NCBI GenBank assembly: GCA_900755685.1
Contig: CAAEHI010000059.1
Coordinates: forward strand, 1 to 46,661
Length of the DNA stretch: 46,661 bases
Direction: 5' to 3'
Origin: an uncultured Collinsella sp.
GTDB lineage: Bacteria > Actinomycetota > Coriobacteriia > Coriobacteriales > Coriobacteriaceae
Part shown: one piece after another, positions 31,155-39,962 of the stretch
Layout: the number at the start of each line of letters is the position of its first letter
Numbering within the stretch: the first letter of the stretch is position 1
Translations under genes and position numbers: made by a program
Notes under the pieces: model-generated
Told to the model about the DNA's origin: nothing
Seen by the model: only the letters and a program-made list of their open reading frames with translations
The model's database searches: none

Positions 31155-33230
31155 CTACTTGGCGCGGCCCTCCTCATAGCGCTCGACCAGCTTGGCCTGA
31201 ACGTCATAAGGCACCTGCTCGTAGCCGGCGGGCTTCATGGTAAAGTCGCCCGTGCCGCGCGTAATAGAGCGCAGACGCGTCGAATAATCCGTCAGCTCGG
31301 CCAGCGGCGCCTGGGCGATGACCACGGTGTCGCCGCGCTCATCGGTCTCCATGCCCGTCACGCGACCGCGCGATGCCGAGATGTCGCCCATCACGGCGCC
31401 GGCGTAGCTCTCGGGGATAGTCACCGTAATTTCCTCGATGGGCTCCAGCACCACCGGATCGGCATCGGCGCACGCCTTGCGCAGGCCGATGCGAGCCGCC
31501 GCGCGGAACGCCATCTCGTTGGAGTCGACGCTGTGATACGAGCCGTCGTACACAGCCACGCGAATGCCCGTGAGCGGGTAGCCGGCAATGATGCCGTCCT
31601 TCATGGTCTCCTGGACACCCTTGTCCACGGCGGGGATCAGCGAGCGCGGAATACGGCCACCTACGACCTCGTCCACAAACTCATAGCCATCGCTCGTGCC
31701 GTCGGGCCCAATGAGCGGCTCAACGCGCAGCCAGCAGTCGCCATACTGACCGGCACCGCCAGTTTGCTTCTTGTGGCGGCCCTGGGCACTCGCCGTGCGG
31801 CGGATGGTCTCGCGATACGGAATGCGGATCGGCACGCTTTTGGCCACGACCTTGGTACGATCCTCAAGGCGATTGAGCAACACCGAAACCTGCGCCTCAC
31901 CCACGGCGGAGATGATGGTCTGGCCGGTCTCCTCGTCGCGGTCGATGCTCATAGTCGGATCGGCCTTACAGGCCTTCTCGATAAACGTATAGAGCTTCTC
32001 TTCGTCGCCACGGTTCTCGGCCTCGATGGCAATGCGGTACTGCGAGTTGGGGAACTTAAACGCCGCAGCCTCGACCTTACCGGTAATGGAGAGCGTATCG
32101 CCCGTCTCGGCCGCCAGCTTGGGCGCCACGATGATGTCGCCGGCATAGGCGTGACCGACCTCGGTCATGTCGCGGCCGCACATCACATACAGGTGGGCCA
32201 GACGATCGCTCTTGCGGGTACGCGCGTTGATCAGCTCAAGACCCGGCTCAAGCGTACCCGTCAGCACCTTGATAAAGCTGATGCGACCCTGCTGCGGATC
32301 GGCCAGCGTCTTAAACACAAACGCCACCGGACGGTCATCGTCGCTCGAAATCTTGAGCGAATCACCGTCGATGAGCGGCATCTCGCCGTAGTCCGTCGGC
32401 GCCGGGAAGTACGTGGCGATGTCGTCCATCAGCGAGTTGACGCCCTGCTCCTTAATGCAATCGCCCGCAAAGACCGGCACAAAGATGCGCTCGGCAATCG
32501 CCTTCGACAGCAAGCCCTCAAGCTCCTCCTGCGTCAGCGTCTCCTCGCCTTCCAAGTACTTCATCATCAGTTCGTCGTCAGCCTCGGCCACCAGCTCGCA
32601 CAGATGGTCATGGGCCTCCTCGGCCTGGGCACGATACTCCTCGGGAATCTCCGACTCAACGGCTTCGGTGCCGTTGCAATGGCGCGCCTTCATGCGCACC
32701 AGGTCGATGATGCCGTCAAAGTCCTCGCCCTCGCCCCAGGGAAGGGTCACGGCGCCCAGGCGCGTGCCAAAGCGCTCCTGCAGCAGGTCCATCGTGGTCG
32801 CAAAGCTGGCCTCGGAGCGCGACAGGCGGTTTACGAACACCGCACGCGCCAGGCGCAGGTCCTCGGCGGCATACCAGAGCTTAACCGTCGTAGGCTGCGG
32901 GCCGGCCTCGGCGTCGACCACAAACAGAGCCGTCTCGCAGACGCTCATCGCGGCAAAGGCGTCGCCGATAAAATCGGGGTAGCACGGGGCATCGAGCACA
33001 TTGATGCGCGCGCCCTTCCAGTCGATCGGCGCGATGGTCGTCGAGATGGAGAATGAACGCTTAACCTCTTCGGGGTCATAGTCGAGCGTGGGCTTGGTGC
33101 CGTCGTGGCCGCCCAGGCGGGCGGTCTTGCCGGAAAGGTGGAGCATGGCCTCGGCGAGTGAAGTCTTGCCCACCCCGCCTTGGCCTACGAGCACCACGTT
33201 CCTTACGTTACCGGTCTTGGGAGCACCCAT
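31155..33230 (-). CDS. EF-G-like translational GTPase with altered G motifs
   Basis: This 691-residue protein has the five-domain EF-G architecture. G1 is intact (GQGGVGKT, 16-23). G3 reads DAPCYPDF at 80-87 where canonical EF-G has DTPGHVDF, so the catalytic His is Tyr. G4 reads NRLS (134-137) where NKMD is expected, so guanine specificity may be changed. Domain IV carries GGAGQYGDCWLRVEPL, close to the EF-G tip. It is therefore a paralogue (EF-G2 type), not the housekeeping factor, and has no rpsL/rpsG/tuf neighbours. It may act in ribosome rescue, hibernation or regulation. The ATG at 33230 has AAGGAGG upstream. Confidence 0.93.
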   Translation of the reverse strand: MGAPKTGNVRNVVLVGQGGVGKTSLAEAMLHLSGKTARLGGHDGTKPTLDYDPEEVKRSFSISTTIAPIDWKGARINVLDAPCYPDFIGDAFAAMSVCETALFVVDAEAGPQPTTVKLWYAAEDLRLARAVFVNRLSRSEASFATTMDLLQERFGTRLGAVTLPWGEGEDFDGIIDLVRMKARHCNGTEAVESEIPEEYRAQAEEAHDHLCELVAEADDELMMKYLEGEETLTQEELEGLLSKAIAERIFVPVFAGDCIKEQGVNSLMDDIATYFPAPTDYGEMPLIDGDSLKISSDDDRPVAFVFKTLADPQQGRISFIKVLTGTLEPGLELINARTRKSDRLAHLYVMCGRDMTEVGHAYAGDIIVAPKLAAETGDTLSITGKVEAAAFKFPNSQYRIAIEAENRGDEEKLYTFIEKACKADPTMSIDRDEETGQTIISAVGEAQVSVLLNRLEDRTKVVAKSVPIRIPYRETIRRTASAQGRHKKQTGGAGQYGDCWLRVEPLIGPDGTSDGYEFVDEVVGGRIPRSLIPAVDKGVQETMKDGIIAGYPLTGIRVAVYDGSYHSVDSNEMAFRAAARIGLRKACADADPVVLEPIEEITVTIPESYAGAVMGDISASRGRVTGMETDERGDTVVIAQAPLAELTDYSTRLRSITRGTGDFTMKPAGYEQVPYDVQAKLVERYEEGRAK

Positions 33231-33470
33231 GATGACCTCCTTGCAGGGCCGCGCGCAATGCGCGACGCCAACGGGGAGAGTTCGCGGTCGGTGCCATCCC
33301 GGGAGCAGCATGGTCGGCAGCCGAGCCGACTCACCCTCCAAATGTCCTATGCCACCACCCTACCCTCACGGGCGACCGTCCATGCATACCTTTCGGCGCA
33401 CGTATGAATACAGGCGGCGAGAGGAAGAGACAAGCTTGTGAGGCGATTATTGAACCCCGTCGATGCAAAC
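33231..33470. other. Upstream region of the EF-G-like gene
   Basis: No gene is seen. It holds a 13-bp palindrome CGCGCA-A-TGCGCG near the gene start and a GTCGGC/GCCGAC hairpin around 33313-33330. A 230-bp untranslated leader for the EF-G-like gene is likely. No convincing promoter can be chosen. Confidence 0.4.
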
Positions 33471-33507
33471 AAAAAGCCGCCACAGACCGTAAGACCTGCG
33501 GCGGCTT
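33471..33507 (-). terminator. Intrinsic terminator of the amino-acid ABC operon
   Basis: On the minus strand AAGCCGCC-G-CAG pairs with CTG-T-GGCGGCTT (33500-33507 with 33474-33481) and continues TTTTTG. Confidence 0.87.
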
Positions 33508-33540
33508 CGCCTTAATTAATAGTTGAGTAAATACCTGAGC

Positions 33541-34305
33541 CTATCCCTCGATACGGCTCAAGAACTCACGGGTGCGCTGCTCACGCGGATGGTCGATGAC
33601 CTGCTCGGCAGGACCCTCCTCGACAATGCGGCCGCCATCCATAAAGACCACGCGGTCGGCAACATCGCGCGCAAACTGCATTGCGTGGGTCACAATCACC
33701 ATCGTCATATTCTGCGCGGCAAGGTCTTTAATGACACGCAGCACCTCGGCCGTCAGCTCGGGATCGAGCGCCGAGGTCGGCTCGTCAAAGAACAGGATCT
33801 CCGGGTCGAGCGCCAAGGCGCGGGCGATACTCACACGCTGTTGCTGACCGCCCGAAAGCTCACACGGAACCTTGTTCTCGTTGCCCGTAAGCCCCATCTG
33901 CGCGATCAACTCGCGCGCACGAGCTTCCGCCTGTTCGCGCGGGCGCTTAAGCACGCGGATCGGCGCGTCGATGATGTTTTTCATCACGGTATAGTGCGGG
34001 AACAGGTTGTAATTCTGGAACACCAGGCCGAATCGCGAGCGTGCCCGCTTGGGCACATCGCCCTTCGCATAGACTGCGCCCGAACCCGCATCCGTCGCAA
34101 CGGCAAGGTCACCAAACGAGAGCGAGCCTCCGCCGAGTGTCTCGAGCAGCGTGGCACACCGCAGCAGCGTGGACTTGCCGCCACCCGAAGGCCCGATAAT
34201 CGCCACGACCTCGCCACGCTTGACCTCGAGCGAGATATCCTTGAGCACCTCATTGCCGCCAAACGCCTTGCGAGCGCTTTCGATTTTCATCACCGAGTTA
34301 GTCAT
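33541..34305 (-). CDS. Polar amino acid ABC transporter, ATP-binding protein
   Basis: This 254-residue GlnQ/HisP-type ATPase has Walker A GPSGGGKST, signature ELSGGQQQRV, Walker B ILFFDEPTSALD and H-loop VTHAM. It powers uptake by the permease and binding lipoprotein encoded just upstream. The start overlaps the permease stop by 8 bp. A short insert around residues 63-85 (GDLAVATDAGSGAVYAKGD) replaces the usual tight turn, as in some members. Operon order is binding protein, permease, ATPase. Confidence 0.95.
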   Translation of the reverse strand: MTNSVMKIESARKAFGGNEVLKDISLEVKRGEVVAIIGPSGGGKSTLLRCATLLETLGGGSLSFGDLAVATDAGSGAVYAKGDVPKRARSRFGLVFQNYNLFPHYTVMKNIIDAPIRVLKRPREQAEARARELIAQMGLTGNENKVPCELSGGQQQRVSIARALALDPEILFFDEPTSALDPELTAEVLRVIKDLAAQNMTMVIVTHAMQFARDVADRVVFMDGGRIVEEGPAEQVIDHPREQRTREFLSRIEG

Positions 34306-34951
34306 GATAATAGTCCAGCTTCTTTTCGGCGGCGCCCAACAGCATCTCGACCACGAAGTTGAAAACCCAGTAGATCAGCGCCGCAATCGCAAACGGTACC
34401 ATGCTCACCTGCGAGGCAACCAGGGCCTTGGCGGTCGAGAACATCTCGCCCACGCCAATGGCAAACGCCAGCGACGTGTCCTTGACCAGCGTGATGATCT
34501 CGTTGCCCATCGCCGGCAGAATACGCTTGGCGACCTGCGGCATCACGATATACAGAAACGTCTGCACGCGCGAATAGCCCAGCACCTCGGCAGCCTCGTA
34601 TTGACCGCGCGGAATGGACTGCAAGCCCGAGCGATAGATCTCGGCAAAGTAACCGGCGTAGTTGATGATGAACGCCACGACGCACGCCGTCCACTTGGAA
34701 TCGGGCGTGAGCGAAATGCCAAACACGTAGTACGGGGCAAAGTAGATGGCAAACATCTGCAGCATGAGCGGCGTGCCGCGCATGACCGAGATATAGATGC
34801 GCGCAATCCAGCGAAGCGGCGCGATTTTGCTCATGCGCATAAACGCCACGGGAATTCCCAGCGGAATCGACCCGAGCAGCGTCAGCACAAACAGCTGCAA
34901 ACTGACCAAGAATCCCTGGCCAAGCATCTGCATCATGACCTGAATAGACAT
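34298..34951 (-). CDS. Polar amino acid ABC transporter, permease
   Basis: This 217-residue HisMQ-type permease has five membrane helices. RGTPLMLQMFAIYF is the conserved early loop, and the EAA loop reads EAAEVLGYSRVQTFLYIVMP. GNEIITLVKDTSLAFAIG is also typical. It probably acts as a homodimer because only one permease is present. The ATG at 34951 overlaps the binding-protein stop by one base (TAATG); a longer in-frame start at 34966 lies inside that gene and is rejected. Confidence 0.96.
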   Translation of the reverse strand: MSIQVMMQMLGQGFLVSLQLFVLTLLGSIPLGIPVAFMRMSKIAPLRWIARIYISVMRGTPLMLQMFAIYFAPYYVFGISLTPDSKWTACVVAFIINYAGYFAEIYRSGLQSIPRGQYEAAEVLGYSRVQTFLYIVMPQVAKRILPAMGNEIITLVKDTSLAFAIGVGEMFSTAKALVASQVSMVPFAIAALIYWVFNFVVEMLLGAAEKKLDYYHD

Positions 34952-35811
34952 TACTTGAGCACCCAATTATCGAAAGACAAACCATAGCTTGAATATTTAT
35001 CGCAGAGGTCCTTGACCGTGCCGTCCTCGTAGAGCGCCTTGAGCGACTCGGCTACAGCATCGGCCGACTTGGTGTCGCCCTTCTTAAAGCCAACGGCGTA
35101 GTGCTCGCTGGACAGCGGCTCATCAAGCTGCGTATAGGCATCGGGCTTGGCGGCAAGCTGATACTGGGCAATCGAAAGGTCGCACGCCACGGCATCGACC
35201 GCGCCGCTCTCGAGCTGCATAAAGGCCGTGTTGTACTCGCCGATCGTGTCGAGCGTGGCAAACGTCGCTGCCAGATCCTTCTGGTCACCCTCAAGCACGT
35301 CCTGCGCAGCGGAATCAGTCTGGGTAATCACAGTCTTGCCGGCAAGATCGTCCCAGCCCTTGATGCCCGCATCCTTCTTGACCACCAGCACCTGCTCGTT
35401 GAGCATGTACGGCTCGGAGAACGTGTAGTCGTCCTCACGGCCCTCCATGGTAAAGCCGTTCCAGATGCAGTTGATGGCGCCCGAGTTAAGCAGCGCATCC
35501 TTGGCGTCCCAGTCGATGGCCTCGTATTTGACCTCCCAGCCCTGCTTATCGGCAACAGCCTTGGCCAGATCGAGATCAAAGCCGGTGTACTCGCCATCGT
35601 CGCCCACAAAGCCGTACGGAGGATAGGACTTATCGAAGCCCACCACGAGCTTCTTGGACTCCGCAGCACCCTTCACATCCTTGGCCGCGGCAGAGCCAGC
35701 AGCGGAGCCCTTGCCGGCACCACCGCCGCAACCGACAAGACCAAGGCCAAGCACCGTGGCGAGCGAGCCGGCTAGACCAACAAACTGACGACGAGACATA
35801 TCGGTGTTCAT
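34951..35811 (-). CDS. Polar amino acid-binding lipoprotein (Tat-type signal)
   Basis: This 286-residue substrate-binding protein of the SBP family 3 starts MNTDMSRRQFVGLAG, which carries a twin-arginine motif (SRRQF). The lipobox is LVGC with Cys28. Export by the Tat route before lipidation is therefore likely, as in other actinobacteria. The mature part has GFDKSYPPYGFVGDDGEYTG and FDLDLAKAVAD, both standard for amino-acid binders. The Asp and Glu/Arg pattern does not fix the substrate. The ATG at 35811 has GGGGGAA upstream. Confidence 0.95.
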   Translation of the reverse strand: MNTDMSRRQFVGLAGSLATVLGLGLVGCGGGAGKGSAAGSAAAKDVKGAAESKKLVVGFDKSYPPYGFVGDDGEYTGFDLDLAKAVADKQGWEVKYEAIDWDAKDALLNSGAINCIWNGFTMEGREDDYTFSEPYMLNEQVLVVKKDAGIKGWDDLAGKTVITQTDSAAQDVLEGDQKDLAATFATLDTIGEYNTAFMQLESGAVDAVACDLSIAQYQLAAKPDAYTQLDEPLSSEHYAVGFKKGDTKSADAVAESLKALYEDGTVKDLCDKYSSYGLSFDNWVLK

Positions 35812-35903
35812 GGTATTCCCCCTTGATGGCACTTTAGTTAGATAAAGTGAGTCATGTAACGTTCAGAATCATACACTTTAGCGTGATAGAGCACAAGGCG
35901 AGT

Positions 35904-36041
35904 TTGCCCGCCGCGTGAGGGGTGTGGGGTTAAGTTTCCTGCTCTACAGTCCTGCTCACGACGGAGGCCACATTAAGTGGCCTCCTGTTCGTGCGGAACT
36001 CGCGATAAACTTAACCCCCACACCCCTCACGCGGCGGGCAA
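35904..36041. repeat. 138-bp inverted-repeat element (MITE-like or large cruciform)
   Basis: The left arm at 35904-35937 and right arm at 36007-36041 are complementary over 34 bp with one extra C. Arms contain GCCGCGTGAGGGGTGTGGGG. At the centre GGAGGCCAC-attaa-GTGGCCTCC (35963-35971, 35977-35985) makes a second stem, extended by CACGA/TCGTG. No gene lies inside. No clear target-site duplication is seen. It separates the binding-protein operon from the methyltransferase gene. Confidence 0.75.
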
Positions 36042-36148
36042 CCGTCGTTGGGCTTATCGCTGACACGATTAAACCGCTTGCATATCGTCTGCTGGCTTGG
36101 CACGGTACAATACTTGCAGCTTTAATTCATGAATTAGTGGAGTTATTG

Positions 36149-37591
36149 ATGGCAGAATCTCGTGCGGAGCGTAGGGCTCGTCGTGCTTTGGTGGAGGCGG
36201 TTGAGGGGTCGAAGGAGGAGAAATCTTCTACGAAATCCAAGTCTTCTAAAGCTGCAAAAAGCAAATCGGCTAAGGGCAAGGCCAAGCGTCCCGGCTCTCG
36301 TCGGAACGAGGATAAGGCATCTCAGACTCGCTCCAAGCGCTCGCATAAAGATCAGGTTTCGTCTGCGCGTAAGGCTGTGGACCCCAAGTCTCCCTGTTCG
36401 ATCATGAAAGCTTGCGGTGGGTGTACGGCGCTCAATCGTCCTTATAAGAAGCAGTTGGCAGCCAAGCAGGCCGCCATGGAGGAGCTTTTTGCTACCCTTT
36501 GCGAGCGCGAGGGCATTAGCGTCGACCCCATTCGCGGTATGGGCGTCACCCTGGGCGACCCGGGCAAATATCCTGCGCCGCGCGGTTTTCGCCATAAGGC
36601 CGCCACTCCCTTTGCTCCCGGTAAGGAGGGTGCTGTCCGTTGCGGTTTCTTTGAGCGCGGCACGCACAAGATCGTTGCCGTACCCGAGTGTCCTGTCGAG
36701 GCACCGGGTGCCCGTCAGATTCTCAACGGCATCGCACGCGAAGCTGAGCGGCTGCATATTCCCGCCTTTAATGAGGACAAGCATCTTGGTTTGCTTCGCT
36801 ATGCCGTCGTCCGCTGCGGTTGGCGTACCGACCAGGTCATGGTCACGCTCGTGACCGCTCAGCGCGACTTGCCGCATGCGCAGGAGTTCTTTGAGGCTGT
36901 CGCCGCGCTCAATCCGCACATCGTCACCGTCGCCCAAAACATCAACGGACGTCCCGGCAACGCCATCCTCGGCGAGGAAACCCGCATTGTATATGGCGCC
37001 GAGTGCATGCGCGACCAGCTGCTCGGCTGCGAGTTCGATATCTCCCCCACCGCGTTCTACCAGACCAACCCGCAGCAGACCGAGCTGCTCTATCAGCTCG
37101 CGATTGACGGCATGGACCTGCAGCAGGGCGACGTACTCATGGATGCCTATTGCGGTAGCGGAACTATCGGCCTGTGCGCAGCCAAAGCCGCCCAGGACAA
37201 GGGCGTCGGCATTATGCTGCTTGGCGTGGAGCGCAACCACGCCGGCATTGCCGACGCACGTCGTAATGCCGAGCTCAACGGCCTCACCCGCAGCGCTTGG
37301 TTTATGGCTGACGATGCCACCGACTACATCCTAGATGCCGCCGACAACAACGAGCGGGTCGATGTCCTTTCCATCGATCCGCCGCGCGCCGGCTCTACCC
37401 CCGAGTTCCTCGAAGCTGCCTGCGCGCTTAAGCCGCGCCGCATCACCTATATCAGCTGCAACCCCGTGACTCAAGAGCGCGACCTGCATCAGCTTCTCGA
37501 CGGAGGCTATCGCCTGCTCAAGATCACGCCCGTCGACATGTTTCCTCACACCGACCACACCGAAACCGTAGCGGTCCTCGAACGCCGCTAA
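36149..37591 (+). CDS. TrmA/RlmCD-family RNA uracil-5 methyltransferase
   Basis: This 480-residue SAM-dependent enzyme probably makes m5U in 23S rRNA or tRNA. Residues 1 to about 78 are a disordered Lys/Ser/Arg-rich tail that may help bind RNA; it replaces the TRAM domain. Four iron-sulfur Cys are visible: 83, 89 and 92 (CSIMKACGGC) and 181 (PECP). The SAM site has DAYCGSGTIGL and IDPPRAG. The catalytic Cys is in YISCNPVTQERDL, and the final Glu in HTETV is the usual base. The ATG at 36149 has GGAG upstream; a longer frame runs into the inverted repeat and is rejected. The exact target base cannot be told. Confidence 0.93.
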   Translation: MAESRAERRARRALVEAVEGSKEEKSSTKSKSSKAAKSKSAKGKAKRPGSRRNEDKASQTRSKRSHKDQVSSARKAVDPKSPCSIMKACGGCTALNRPYKKQLAAKQAAMEELFATLCEREGISVDPIRGMGVTLGDPGKYPAPRGFRHKAATPFAPGKEGAVRCGFFERGTHKIVAVPECPVEAPGARQILNGIAREAERLHIPAFNEDKHLGLLRYAVVRCGWRTDQVMVTLVTAQRDLPHAQEFFEAVAALNPHIVTVAQNINGRPGNAILGEETRIVYGAECMRDQLLGCEFDISPTAFYQTNPQQTELLYQLAIDGMDLQQGDVLMDAYCGSGTIGLCAAKAAQDKGVGIMLLGVERNHAGIADARRNAELNGLTRSAWFMADDATDYILDAADNNERVDVLSIDPPRAGSTPEFLEAACALKPRRITYISCNPVTQERDLHQLLDGGYRLLKITPVDMFPHTDHTETVAVLERR

Positions 37592-37619
37592 CCAACCTCA
37601 GTAGATTTTTGGGACAAGA

Positions 37620-37650
37620 AAGGGGGCGACCCGTCTGGGCCGCCCCCTTC
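37620..37650. terminator. Bidirectional intrinsic terminator
   Basis: AAGGGGGCG (37620-37628) pairs with CGCCCCCTT (37641-37649), with a small inner stem. It lies between the convergent methyltransferase and PHP genes. Confidence 0.82.
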
Positions 37651-37669
37651 GCTTGGTTTATAAATTCCG

Positions 37670-38491
37670 CTACATCCCCTTGCACAGGTCGCACACGCCG
37701 GCTGCCGCCATCTCGCGCAGCAGCGTCTCGCGATCGCGCGTCACGATCAGATCCAACGGGAAGTGAATCTCGTCGAGCATCTTGCGAGCGTAATCGAGCT
37801 TACCAATTGCCATGCCAATGTGCGCATCGGTCGAAACGCCAATGCCCACGCCCAGCTCGGCGCAGCGCTCGGCGATCTTGCGGCATACGGCCCAATGCTC
37901 AGTGTCGACACCGTGTTCAAGACTATGGTTGTTGATCTCAATAATCTTGTGCTTGGCCTTAGCTGCCAACAGCACCTCGTCGATATCGAACGGCACGCCC
38001 GAACGCCCCGTGTGACCCAGCATGAACACCTTGGGGTGCTCCAGGGCATTGATATACATCTCGGTCGTCTGGGCCAGCGTCGCGCCCTCGGCAATCTGCG
38101 GATTATGCACGCTTGCAACCAAATAATCCAAATTACGCGTAACCAAATCGAACAGCGAATGCTGACGGCTGTACGAATCGCCGGCAATATCGAGCGTGAC
38201 AAGAGTGTCCTCGCCAAACAGGCTTCCGTCCAGCGAAACGATATCGGCCTCGGCACCACGCAGCACCAGCACGCCGCTCCAAATGCGCGGCCAGATATCC
38301 TGGTTGATAAAGAACTGGTAACTGCGCAGGTCATTGGGGCAAGCCGTAACCATAGAGCTCAAATGGTCGGCAGATCCGAGCACCTGCAGACCACGCTCTG
38401 CCGCCCAGTACACATTCTCCTCAATGGTCGAATATGCATGCGCAGAGAACATCGTATGGGTATGAATGTCACAAGAAAGCAGGTAGGGCAT
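37670..38491 (-). CDS. PHP-domain phosphoesterase (YcdX-like)
   Basis: This 273-residue PHP metallohydrolase has the first metal motif CDIHTHTMFSAHAYST, then GSADHLS, ASVHNP, GHTGRSG and the terminal VSTDAHIG. Together these supply the three-metal site of the YcdX type, which hydrolyses phosphate monoesters. The physiological substrate is unknown. The ATG at 38491 has AAGGAG upstream. It is followed by a Cys pair (GVCDLCKGM) at the very C-terminus that I cannot explain. Confidence 0.93.
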   Translation of the reverse strand: MPYLLSCDIHTHTMFSAHAYSTIEENVYWAAERGLQVLGSADHLSSMVTACPNDLRSYQFFINQDIWPRIWSGVLVLRGAEADIVSLDGSLFGEDTLVTLDIAGDSYSRQHSLFDLVTRNLDYLVASVHNPQIAEGATLAQTTEMYINALEHPKVFMLGHTGRSGVPFDIDEVLLAAKAKHKIIEINNHSLEHGVDTEHWAVCRKIAERCAELGVGIGVSTDAHIGMAIGKLDYARKMLDEIHFPLDLIVTRDRETLLREMAAAGVCDLCKGM

Positions 38492-38591
38492 CAGGTCTCC
38501 TTATCTGGCACGGCCGTCGCTTATATTCATTGTACGCATAGCCTTCGATAGTCGTAAAACCACTCCATCCCAAAGACACAACGTCCATGAC

Positions 38592-38634
38592 AACGGGGTC
38601 CGGCTTAACACCAAACCCCGTTTCACGTAAAACA
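38592..38634. promoter_or_regulatory. Hairpin and parS-like 16-mer
   Basis: AACGGGGT (38592-38599) pairs with ACCCCGTT (38615-38622). No T-run follows on the minus strand, so it is a weak terminator at best for the aminotransferase gene. Overlapping it, CGTTTCACGTAAAACA (38619-38634) matches the ParB site TGTTTCACGTGAAACA in 14 of 16 positions. Confidence 0.3.
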
Positions 38635-38656
38635 TTGTAGGCAGAGCGCTTTACTT

Positions 38657-39841
38657 TTAACGATACTCGTCCGCCAACTGTTTCCAAGCGGGTAGCGAAT
38701 TGACAATCGTTTCGTAGCTCACGCAATAGCCCAGGCGGAACCAACCCGGCATACCAAAGCTGTCCGAGGGAACCGCAAGCAACTCATACTTCTTTGCGCG
38801 CTCACAGAACGCATTCGCATCGGGCTCCAACGCTTTCACCCATAGGTAGAACGCGCCATCCGGCTCAACATAGGTGTAGCCATACTCCGCTAGTGCGTCG
38901 GTAAGCGCGGTGCGGTTGCGCGCATAGGCCTCGACATCGCTCGGCTCATCGATGCAATCGATGATTACGCGCTGGAAGAGTGCCGGTGCGCATACAAAAC
39001 CCAGCGTACGGGCAGCGCCCGCAACAGCCGGCATCAGACGGGCAGCCTGCGGATTGGTGTTGGGAACCAAGATCCACCCCACGCGCTCACCCGGCAGCGA
39101 CAGCGACTTGGAATACGAGTAGCACACGATGGTGTGCTCGTAGATCGAGGGCACCCAAGGCACCTCGGCACCGTACACGATCTCGCGGTACGGCTCATCC
39201 GAGATGAGCATAATCGGATTCTCGGGATCGCGCTGAGCGTTGGCCTCGCGCAGAACATTGGCCAGTCGCGTCAGCGTGTCGCGCGTATACACGGCGCCGG
39301 TCGGGTTATTCGGCGAGTCGATGATGACGGCAGTCGTCTTATCGGTAATCGCCTTGAGCACGTTGTCCACACTCAGCTGGAACGTATCTTCATTGGCGAG
39401 CGCCTCAACACACGTACAGCCGGCTTTCTCAATCCACACGCGATACTCCGGGAAGTACGGTGCAATGACGATAACCTCATCGCCCGGGTTCGTAACGGCG
39501 TTGAGCGTGCAGGTGAGCGAAGCCGCGGCGCCCACGGTCATAAAGACATCCTTGCCCTCATAACTCGTACCAAAGCGGCGGTTGAGCGACTCAGCCACGG
39601 CGGTACGGCACTGCGGCAGGCCCGGTGCGGGCGTGTATCCGTGCAGCTGGTCACTCGGCAGCTCCAAGGCCTTCTTAATGGACTCCGCCACGGCAGCGGG
39701 CGCCGGAACGCTCGGGTTACCCAGCGAAAAATCGAATACATTTTCCGCACCAATCTGCGCCTTGCGCTCAAGGCCATAGCTAAAAATCTCGCGGATGATG
39801 GAGCTTTCCGCACCGCGAGCATACATAGTTTCGTTGATCAT
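38657..39841 (-). CDS. Pyridoxal-phosphate-dependent aminotransferase (class I/II)
   Basis: This 394-residue fold type I aminotransferase, AspC-like, contains DFSLGNPSVPAP, the PLP-phosphate loop VGAAASLTCTLNAV, SPNNPTGAVY, ISDEPYREIVY and the Schiff-base Lys in CYSYSKSLSLPGERVG. The Arg that binds the substrate carboxylate is in MPGWFRLGYCVS. The substrate cannot be set from sequence; aspartate, alanine or aromatic amino acids are possible. The ATG at 39841 has AAAGGGGA upstream. A long GGGACAG hairpin lies just before it. Confidence 0.93.
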   Translation of the reverse strand: MINETMYARGAESSIIREIFSYGLERKAQIGAENVFDFSLGNPSVPAPAAVAESIKKALELPSDQLHGYTPAPGLPQCRTAVAESLNRRFGTSYEGKDVFMTVGAAASLTCTLNAVTNPGDEVIVIAPYFPEYRVWIEKAGCTCVEALANEDTFQLSVDNVLKAITDKTTAVIIDSPNNPTGAVYTRDTLTRLANVLREANAQRDPENPIMLISDEPYREIVYGAEVPWVPSIYEHTIVCYSYSKSLSLPGERVGWILVPNTNPQAARLMPAVAGAARTLGFVCAPALFQRVIIDCIDEPSDVEAYARNRTALTDALAEYGYTYVEPDGAFYLWVKALEPDANAFCERAKKYELLAVPSDSFGMPGWFRLGYCVSYETIVNSLPAWKQLADEYR

Positions 39842-39900
39842 CTGTTCCCCTTTCACATAGGCGCTATTGTACGCTTTAGCCGAGCAAAGCGCCGCAGCAA

Positions 39901-39962
39901 TGTTGATTGGGGACAGACTTAAATGCGTGAAAACGCTCATTTAAGTCTGTTCCCAATCAACA
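39901..39962. repeat. Long GGGACAG-type hairpin upstream of the aminotransferase gene
   Basis: The arms 39901-39925 and 39938-39962 pair over 25 bp with one G-T (left arm TTGATTGGGGACAGACTTAA). An inner GCGT/ACGC stem closes a GAAA apex. It carries GGGACAG in the stem instead of the loop. It is the longest member of the family. Confidence 0.7.

Noticed and set aside
34302..34985. 227-residue alternative frame overlapping the amino-acid permease
   Set aside because: It is a shifted frame of the permease gene with high Ala, Arg and His and no membrane pattern; the permease frame has the EAA loop and coupled start.
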